From: Uranotaenia lowii
Lineage: Eukaryota > Arthropoda > Insecta > Diptera > Culicidae
Length of the DNA stretch: 64,000 nt
NCBI RefSeq assembly: GCF_029784155.1
Contig: NC_073691.1
Span: 141,786,433-141,850,432 of the forward strand
Reading direction: 5' to 3'
Positions 56,315-64,000 of this stretch are shown in pieces. The notes under the pieces are model-generated. The model searched no databases. It had not been told where the DNA came from and was given only the letters and a program-made list of their open reading frames with translations. The position numbers and the translations under genes were made by a program. How positions within the stretch are numbered: the stretch's first letter is position 1; every line of letters starts with the position of its first letter.

Positions 56315-57740
56315 ACAAAGAAGTAAGCTTATATACGAAGCAATTTGGCAAAAAATTTCCAAGACAATCGTCCACTGGCTAGTCTAAACAATTGATGTGA
56401 ATTTAATTTGAAAAGCATTGGCTTCTCTGCCATTGGTGAATGTAAGTTACGATGGCTAGCATCTTACAAATGCTAAAACCACCAGACCACTAGAGAGCCT
56501 TTTTTTCTGAGTTAAACAACTCAGCTTTATCAAATGATGGAAAAACCTTTGGTTGGATGCTAAATTATTCCCCTTAATAATCAGTTTATTAAACAGAATG
56601 GCCTAACCAATTTAACTGGAGGAGTAGATGTGTGCTTGAACAATAAAGTTTGGTAAAATTGGTGCTCTGGTGAAAAATTTTTCCCAAAAGTTTTTTTTTG
56701 TAAGGAAATCTAAATTTGTATATTCATTTGGAAACTTATTTAAACAATGTTAAGTGTCAGTGTTACAATAAAGTGAAGAAGTGATCAGAAATCAGTTGAA
56801 GGATGTTATGAAAATTCGACGGGAGGATGGGATTTGGGACGGGAAGCATCAAATGAACACTAACAAAGCCGCTTCAATTGGAAAGTTTCTATCGATTTTA
56901 ATTTCTATGTTAAACCCTTTGAACTGTGTTTCATTATTTGCGAGCATTTTTAATTGGGAAAACGCGTTGTGATATTTTCTAGACAATGTTTTTATGAGAA
57001 TTTTTTAAAGGTTCGCGCTACATAAACCGGATGAAAAATATAAAATTTCCAAATTGAAGAAATTGAATTAATTTATTTCTTTTAACTTTAGTTGAATTGA
57101 TAAGTGAATGATCCAGATTTTTTTACGCATGTTTCGTTGAAATTTCTCTAGATTTTTATCGAATAAAATGTTCGTTTGAATTTTCCGTGAACATCAACCA
57201 GTAGGGGAGATAAAGGTATAAACTAGGTTCTCAAGTGACGGAAACACGACGTATTTACTTAAACTTGTTGTTCGGATCTTTTTGAGAGATACACTTTTAT
57301 TTGCAGCGACTTACTTTTTTAATGCAGCTCAAACTAAAATTACAATTTCTGTTAGTTAAGCAGTTGATAAATAGAATATACTCACTAATTTAGTGTTTTC
57401 TTCACCTCGTGCAAAGCGATAAATTATGTATACGAGTTGTTTTGGCTTCTTTATAGCCTGAACAGATATATAAGATTGAATATAATTCAACTCACATTAA
57501 AGATGATAACTTACGATTCTTCTGTTGGTAATATTCAAATAACTATAAACGGAACTTGTAACAAACTGTATATTAGAAATTTAAATAAATCGAAATCACC
57601 ACGCAGCTAACACGATTTGAAATTATTGATCTGACGTTTTCCTCTTCTCATTTTCTAAATGAAAAACTAACCCCGCTTTGACTTGCTAGAATGGTATCGA
57701 AGATCATTACCCAGTGGTGTTGACACTTGTTAACACGGGC
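56315..57740. other. A+T-rich unique sequence, no gene
   Basis: There are short frames only, such as 56781-56972, and no motifs. Confidence 0.4.
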
Positions 57741-57741
57741 G

Positions 57742-57748
57742 TATAAAA
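57742..57748 (+). promoter_or_regulatory. possible TATA box
   Basis: GGGCGTATAAAACACC is a strong TATA-type context in G+C-richer sequence. About 30 bp downstream lies GGGCACAATGAGC. No open frame or splice signal follows convincingly, so the call rests on the motif alone. Confidence 0.2.
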
Positions 57749-57867
57749 CACCATTGATCGGGCACAATGAGCATTTCCTGCCGTAGAATCTAGTAGCGAA
57801 TTCAACTCAATGAAGTCAACTGAATTATAGAGCCACAACTTGACTAGTTTACATCTGACGATTTTAC

Positions 57868-57945
57868 CTATTGGTTAGGTGTCGCATGTCGGAGAGGTAA
57901 TCAGAAGACTCGAGTTCGATTCCTAGTCGAGGCGATTTTTTTTTC
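57868..57945 (+). repeat. tRNA-like sequence or SINE head
   Basis: TTGGTTAGGTGTCG resembles an A-box region and GAGTTCGATTCC is an excellent B box, followed by GGCGATTTTTTTTT, a pol III terminator. The acceptor and T arms do not pair properly, so a working tRNA is unlikely; a decayed tRNA or a tRNA-derived SINE fits better. Confidence 0.5.
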
Positions 57946-59879
57946 ATTTACCATTCTTGATAGATTATTTTGATTATTGCATTATACGGTTAAGTAGCAT
58001 CATCCGCCAAACAAAGCACCAGAAACATAATGTATGAGTGTGTGTGTGAATTGTTTGTATTCTACAAACAGACATACATTATTTTGTTATTGCTTGATTG
58101 ATGGATCTACGACTCACCGTTTAGTGCAAAATGCATCGATGCTGCTAGATGCTACGGCAGAAAATGCTCATCGTGCCCCGATACTGCCTCAGTGGGGGTT
58201 CTCGTTATGCCCCTTATGCCCCCGAGATATGAAAAAAGATTCCTGTTTTTCCAAAATTGCTTAGATAAGAACAGAAGAAGTTCATAATATAAGTCATATA
58301 AACAAATCTTTAAAAATTACGAATGAGAAATTGAATGGGCTCAAGCATCAACTGTTTGATTTAACCAAAATGTTGGTTCTTAAAGTATCCCGCAAGTTTA
58401 ATAATAATTTGTATGTTCATAATAGTGGTATAACCAATCCATCATTATCAAGAAGGTGAGATGTGTTTTCTGATTCATTTTTTTTTTTTATTTATATAGA
58501 AATGGCTTAACTCTGTTTCGGGGGTTGGGGGGATTGGAAAGGACATCATAACTAACCTTGAACTGATGTGCAAGGAATTGTGGATTGAAGCTAGTCGGAG
58601 TGCCTCGACTAGTGTTATGCATGTGATAAAGTTATGAACATATCTCATTCACAAGACTGACACGTTTATCGAACAATTTTAAAGAAAGTTTGATGGTCAG
58701 CTCCTGTCCCAACCCAATGGTAATGGAATGGACCCCTCACAAGGACGCGTATTTTTTATGAGTTAAGCATTGAAAAATTTGTCATCTTTAGTGAGACTTA
58801 CCGTACTGACACGGGTCATAATATTTTACAGATGCTTAATACGCCACTTTGCTGAGCCAGCACTTTTTATGACAAGGTACAATCGTATGCCTATTGACAA
58901 TATATAGATTTCGTTAAAAATAATTGGATGGGCCGTCTAATGACACGTTTCAAATTTTCTCAATTTTCCCTTTCAACGATCGATTCACTCCTTAAAATTT
59001 CACCAATCTTCAAAGTTCAATGAAATAAATTTATTAGTTGCCCCCTTTGGTGGATTTTCCCGAATTTTTCTTTTCGCTACCACAGTCAGGAAGCTTTGTT
59101 TTGCTACACAACACTCTGATGATGCCATTGCTGGTGTAGGTTTTCCTTTCGATCCTTCTTGTTATGAACCAAGTCGGAAGCACTTCAAGCCTCCAGAACC
59201 GTGAGCGGCAGGACTGTTTTGTTGGGGTTCTCAGCCATTCACTATTCACGTGCGCCAGTTCACGACTCAAATAAGGATTCGCTCGGAATGAGAAGTCCCG
59301 GAGATAAAAGAAAAATACTGAATACAGTGAATGACGACAAGCATATTTTGTTCCGCTACATTGACGTTTTTGCTGTGCGTTTCGGGATGTATCAAGTCGA
59401 AAGTGATTGTTGTCTCTGTACTTCAGTTGTTTCCCCAAAAAACATGACAATCTATCGATGAAGGAGCGGTTAATTTTTGTGCTTGGTTTCTTCGGTGGTT
59501 TAAAAATAATCTACCCCAAATAAGTGGCACTCGCCGAAATTCACGTTTTTTGCCGAGGCGTGTGTTAGCAAAATAAATGTGAAATACATGAAGAAATACA
59601 ATGGCTGAAGTGTCTAGTTCGCGTGTGACACCCGATTGTGCTTTGTCTATGATTGGAAGGATTGCTCACTAATGGTAGCCGAATTGTCGTGAGAGAAATC
59701 ATATATTCCTGATGTTGCACTGTGACGTGTGAAGGACAAGGCGGAAAACTATGGGTTGGTTGTAAATGATGAAAAAAAAATCCACCAAATTAGGATTGCT
59801 TTTGTTTCCTCTCAATGGTTTTGTTTTTCTGCGCTTCACGACTCCAATTCCAAAACATATTCCCGAATAGTGAACTGGA
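57946..59879. other. unique sequence, no gene assigned
   Basis: A 138-codon minus-strand frame (59034-59450) and an overlapping plus frame show no recognisable domain. The region has moderate G+C at 59040-59460 but no splice or repeat evidence that decides anything. Confidence 0.3.
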
Positions 59880-60073
59880 TTTCCATGTTCCTCCCGAACA
59901 AAATGTCTCAAAATCCCATACAAATTTTAGGCTCGTTGAGCGACCCTTTCCCGTGATGCGATCTGGCCCAAATTTGGCATGAGACCTTGTACTAGGCCAA
60001 GGAACAATATTAGCCTACAGCGCATAACATTTCACAAGCTTGAAATTTCTCATACAAATTTGGGGCAGTCTAA
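59880..60073. repeat. right arm of the 43272-type foldback
   Basis: GTTCCTCCCGAACAAAATGT to GGGGCAGTCTAA matches the right arm of 43272-44562 and supplies its missing terminus. It also preserves the empty target of the Harbinger-like MITE. Confidence 0.85.
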
Positions 60074-60149
60074 TGGTTATGTGCAAAAACGTTCAGTGAG
60101 ATTACTTTAAGCTGCTTTGCAACGGTAAAATTTGTCGAAATATCGCATC

Positions 60150-61647
60150 TGTGGTAAGTGATCCAAAAGGCGAACAGTCATTCTGGATTTATAAAGGACG
60201 CTCGCATTTTGGCGAATAGACAAAATCGGTATCGAATTTTGAATACGGCGAATGCGCCAACTGTGAACAAATCCAGATAATCACATAAATGCTTAAACTC
60301 TTTATTTTACATCCGAAAATATGATCTCTATTTAATTTTACTTATTTTGGTGAAGTTAAATTTAATTTTTTAAATAAGGCGAATAGCTTTTTTTATGAGT
60401 GTGTAATCCCACAGTTCATTCGCCCATTTCCCCTCAAAATTTCGTCGCGAACAAAAGGGCCAATAGTCATTTCGAGATGGAAAAAGGGCTTTGAAGTTTT
60501 TGAAATTTGTTTTCCCAGGACGAGGAGAAGCACAAATCAGCATTTATAAGATCGTTGAATGTGCTAATGTGTTAATGTGATCATTTTGACCCGCTTTCAA
60601 GCCGAAATTTGCTTGAATATTGCTTCTTTAATGAGTGATCCAAAAGGCGAACAGTCATTCTGCAATTCAAAAAAGCGCTCCAATTTGGCGAATGAACAAA
60701 ATGAGAGCACCGGTCTGTGGTAAAAGGGCCCACAGTTATATTTATTAATTTTTTGATGAAATTAAATCAATTGAAAGCGTTTTGGCGTCTTATTTAGGGA
60801 AATGATTGTACGCAGCTAAATAGGAAATTTATTTTATTTTCTGAAACTTGGAATGCGTTTTTCTCAAAACAAAGGTCTTGGCGCATTCGCCGTATTCAAA
60901 ATTCGATACCGAAATAAGAAAACAAAAGGGCCAAAAAACTAATACCGTATTTTTTTTCACCTGGAGGCAAACTAGAGGCAACCTAGGTTCGCTCTAACTG
61001 CTGTCATCGTGCTCATTTATTGCTCGAGAGGCAACCTAGGTTCGCTCGAAAAAGGGACGGAGTCGCCCTGAGAAAAAAGTCAGTTTTGCGAGAAGTTAAC
61101 CAATACTCTCAACGTTGTTGTCAAAACATTAAACAGCTGTTTTTGGCTGAAAACAAAACAGTTGAAATAATGAACGGGCAAATGATTATTGCCGCGATTT
61201 TGAACCTCTCAGCCAAGCAAAATCGTACTATCTGCAGTCCAGTGCAATCCGGACACGAAAAACGGCAATCCGGATGTGAAGAACCGAATGAAGAAATCCA
61301 GAAGGGAGAACAAAATGACAGCTGCATGTAAACATTGCGCTCGTTCTCACGCACACCTACGTATGGAATAACTCGAAACCAGAAACTTGCTTTTTTATTC
61401 TGACGGTTCCAGAGCCAAATCCGGAATAAAAAAAAAATACGCCATAATTTATTCATTTTCCACGTAACAATCACAAAAACTTGTATTCACCTATCGTGGA
61501 ATGAAATTGTGCTTATTTTTAAGGAGTTATTTGGGAAAATGATAAGAAACAGTGAAATAGACAATTGATTATATTTTCTGAAACTTTAAATACGTTTTTC
61601 TCAAAACAGAGGTCTTGGCGTATTGGCCCTTTTCAAAAATCGATACC
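60150..61647. repeat. composite repeat with direct and inverted blocks
   Basis: AGTGATCCAAAAGGCGAACA is present at 60157 and 60634 in the same orientation. CGAATTTTGAATACGGCGAA at 60232 is inverted at 60886 (TTCGCCGTATTCAAAATTCG). TTTTCTCAAAACAAAGGTCTTGG at 60860 recurs at 61596. GAGGCAACCTAGGTTCGCTC is tandemly repeated at 60970 and 61027. A 103-codon frame (61020-61331) has no known domain. The order suggests one non-autonomous family with nested pieces. Confidence 0.65.
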
Positions 61648-62308
61648 AATATTTTCTCTACAATGTTTCAATATTTTTAAATGTGCATATTTTAATGTAT
61701 TTTTCCTGATCAATTCACCTATAAGTGACATAATTTTTCTATTTTTGTGTTCATTATTTATCATTATAACCATGACGTTTTCAAAAAAGATCATAAAATT
61801 AAAAAAAAAAACTTTGTTGAAGACATCCAACCTCTATCTTTTGAAACAACATGTTTTGAAGACATTTTTTCAAAAACGAATCTTAAAAAACGAAAAAGAA
61901 AAATTTATTTTTTTTCGAAGCGACTTCAACTTCATTGAAGGTGTCTAGTCACTATTTTCAAGTTTCATGGTACTTTTTGGATGATTTCTTTACAACATTG
62001 CATGTTTTTATTGTTCAATATCTCTAAAAGTTGCAAACATAAAAAAAAAAAAAAATGCATTAGAAAGGTCAATCTTTTAACTTTCATGGAAATCTAGTTT
62101 TATTTGTATGCATGAGATTTAACTGCTAAAATAGTTTGATGTCTTTTGACCCTACTATGAGCTCAAGGTCCATGCAATCAAAATGTATTACAGGAAGCAT
62201 AATCATAAGGTCAGTTCTCGATTGACCGAACATATCCTGTCGCAATGAAAGTATGGATGTCGAATATAACGCCAGCATGTTCAAGACCGATCAACATCTT
62301 TTTAGGAT
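61648..62308. other. A+T-rich sequence, no gene
   Basis: A 127-codon plus frame (61565-61948) is extremely Phe/Ile/Lys-rich with no motif and is judged to be chance. Confidence 0.4.
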
Positions 62309-63178
62309 ATGGGAGAGTGGGGAATCATGGGCCGCTTTTTTTCGTTGTTCCATACCTTCTTCATTATAAAAGATAAAATGAAAATAAAAAATGGTTTGGT
62401 TTTCTACATTTTCAAGGTATCATAAGGTATTTTTATAAAATTTTTAATAAGTTATTTTCCCCAAATTCGGACTGTTTGAAAAAAAAGCTATATTTTTTGG
62501 ATTTTGAAAAATGGTTGGGAATCGTAGGCCACCAAATCCAAATTGGCCAAATAACATGCAAAGTTTATGAGTTGACCCAAAAGTGTGATTTCCTTAATCA
62601 TTCCGTTATTTTAAAGAAATTCCAGATGATGAAATAAAAAAGAGAGCTGTGTATGGTCGCATAGATTCCAAAACCTGGCTCGCAAACGTTTTGGCAAAAT
62701 TTCTTATATAGGATGAACAAAATATTTTTCATAGCTCTTCATTTGGCATAAGAAAACTTTACAGATAGGTAAAACGTATATATGTATGTATAAAAACATA
62801 AAAATATAGGTGATTCAAGATGTGTGGCCCATGATTCCCCACAAGCTATGATTTGCAAATTGGTTGCGTTTGTGTGACTTATTGATGTTTCATCAAAAAT
62901 TCCTTTTCCACGTGAAAGATCATGACAAAACTAAGATCATAAGCGTATCGATGAAATTAGCGGGTGTTTTTTTTAATTATGTAAGTAAATTTTTCTAACT
63001 TTTTTTAGCTTGATAAATAAAAGAAGCATATGATGCGTATTTCAGTCAACAACATATAGGAATATATGCTCACGCAAAGCTACGACGGTGACAGTTGGTT
63101 TGAGATTTTTATCTCAACACACATCTGATATATTAAAAGTGGCCCACGTTTCCCCATGGCCCACGATACCCCACTCTC
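62309..63178. repeat. TGGCCCACGAT-family element, copy 3, full length
   Basis: The left end GGGAGAGTGGGGAATCATGG and right end CCACGATACCCCACTCTCCC are inverted repeats, with TA one base outside on each side. An extra internal GTGGCCCACGTTTCCCCATG precedes the right end. It runs in reverse to 28180-28470 and 55747-56314. 870 bp, non-coding. Confidence 0.8.
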
Positions 63179-63179
63179 C

Positions 63180-64000
63180 CCTACCCATCTTTTAGTTTTG
63201 GCTGCTGTTCGAGCATCATATATTGTGATGCCAAAATCAACGAAGTTATTTGAATACTTTTATCCAGTCTAATGAGTCGAATGAGTCTGGTCCATCCACC
63301 CACACATACATCCACGAAAGGATAAATGTCAAAAACAACAGCAACAACAACAACAAGCGTAAAACAACAACCACGCGAGCGAGAACCAACCGCCGTATGC
63401 AACACGGATTTGATCTAATCGATAAACAAAGAAAAGTAACAGACAGAATGTCGTGGAATTCTCTATATCGTATTCCGAAGCTCTTGATGGCGCGTGGTAG
63501 GCGGTAGGATAATTTCTCCATGCGATTCTGTTCATCGTCGGTTGTTGTAATATAAAGAAGGACGAATGCTGAGGAACAAATTGAGGGGTGAGAATGTAAG
63601 AGGCCGAGAGTGAATCAGAAACAACCCGAAAAAGCAAACCTAAACATGTAAGTATAGGTGTAGGCGATTCTTGCAGCAAATCTCGGTCGGTGCTTTTCCT
63701 GACGCAAAATGTTTACACTGTTTTGTGCCTGGAAGGATTTCGCTCTTCATGAATGACGCCCAACATTTGGTTTGTGTATTATAGCGTAGGATACCTGCCA
63801 GAACGATTCTGTGAATTTTTGTCGTCCTTTGCGTCGATCCTTTTTGGTGGCATGAACTGTTGGACAACTGTTTGGAAATAGCATAATTAATTCTAGTACT
63901 GTTGTGTTTCCTACTTCGGGAGAGTAAAATTATTATTGGTAGTGATAACACAACACATTTTACTTTCTAATTCATGGATGATCTTTTAAAAAATATGTTT
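63180..64000. other. unique sequence to window end, no gene assigned
   Basis: CAACAGCAACAACAACAACA at 63336 is a simple triplet repeat. Overlapping frames of 74-116 codons on the minus strand have no domain. Host regulatory or exon DNA is possible. Confidence 0.3.

Noticed and set aside
57868..57945. Functional tRNA gene
   Set aside because: The B box and terminator are good, but the acceptor and T stems do not pair.
59034..59450. 138-codon minus-strand coding gene
   Set aside because: No domain, no splice support and an overlapping plus-strand frame of similar quality.
61565..61948. 127-codon plus-strand frame
   Set aside because: Almost entirely Phe, Ile, Lys and Ser from A+T-rich DNA with poly-A and poly-T runs.

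Overview
The window looks like intergenic or intronic DNA from a repeat-rich insect genome, most likely a culicine mosquito such as Aedes. This is an inference from A+T-rich unique sequence, AG/GTAAGT splice-like sites, an ITmD37E-type mariner, tRNA-derived SINE-like pieces and very dense non-autonomous DNA transposons. No complete, confidently identifiable host protein gene is visible. The long open frames are transposon remnants, or frames inside palindromic repeats.

Layout. 1-480: mariner 3' end. 596-1595: TA-flanked foldback carrying a nested MITE. 1616-2207: right part of a CAGGGTTGCTAGC-type element. 2177-3760: possible minus-strand exons, a 132-bp direct repeat and a small MITE. 3971-4750: TA-flanked MITE. 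4763-7587: Charlie-like hAT with a perfect 8-bp target duplication, interrupted by a mariner (5500-6293) and by a GTTCATAATTACC-rich element. 7921-8716: possible host 5' exon with a strong donor. 11880-12420: degraded non-LTR fragment. 13370-14076: TTAA-flanked element. 15276-19451: hAT-like element with two further levels of nested insertion. 20069-21483, 24031-24271, 24694-26229 and 26598 onward: more MITE or hAT-like pieces. 30110-31664: two abutting non-LTR reverse transcriptase remnants in opposite orientation. 31675-32237 and 43921-44490: two copies of one TTA-flanked Harbinger-like MITE. 33985-37787: hAT-like element split by a 1.9-kb TTAA-flanked palindrome. 38483-38854: hAT MITE with an 8-bp duplication. 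39023-40637 and 46954-49319: decayed hAT copies. 41128-41165: candidate micro-exon. 43272-44562: foldback with a nested MITE. 44570-45270 and 54347-55615: mariner copies, the second nearly full length. 59880-61647: repeat fragments. Three copies of a TGGCCCACGAT family lie near 28.2, 56.0 and 62.7 kb.

The clearest biology is the transposon stratigraphy. Several insertions can be proved inside the window because a related copy preserves the empty site. A family with hAT-type coding remnants repeatedly makes 6-bp target duplications instead of the usual 8. The 35657-37580 palindrome has arms of roughly 0.9 kb that look almost identical where compared, so any read-through transcript would be a long hairpin. 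Possible host sequence is limited to a 5' exon near 8.7 kb, a 38-nt exon at 41.1 kb and a two-exon 95-codon minus-strand reading frame at 46.3-45.9 kb. None of these has a recognised product.
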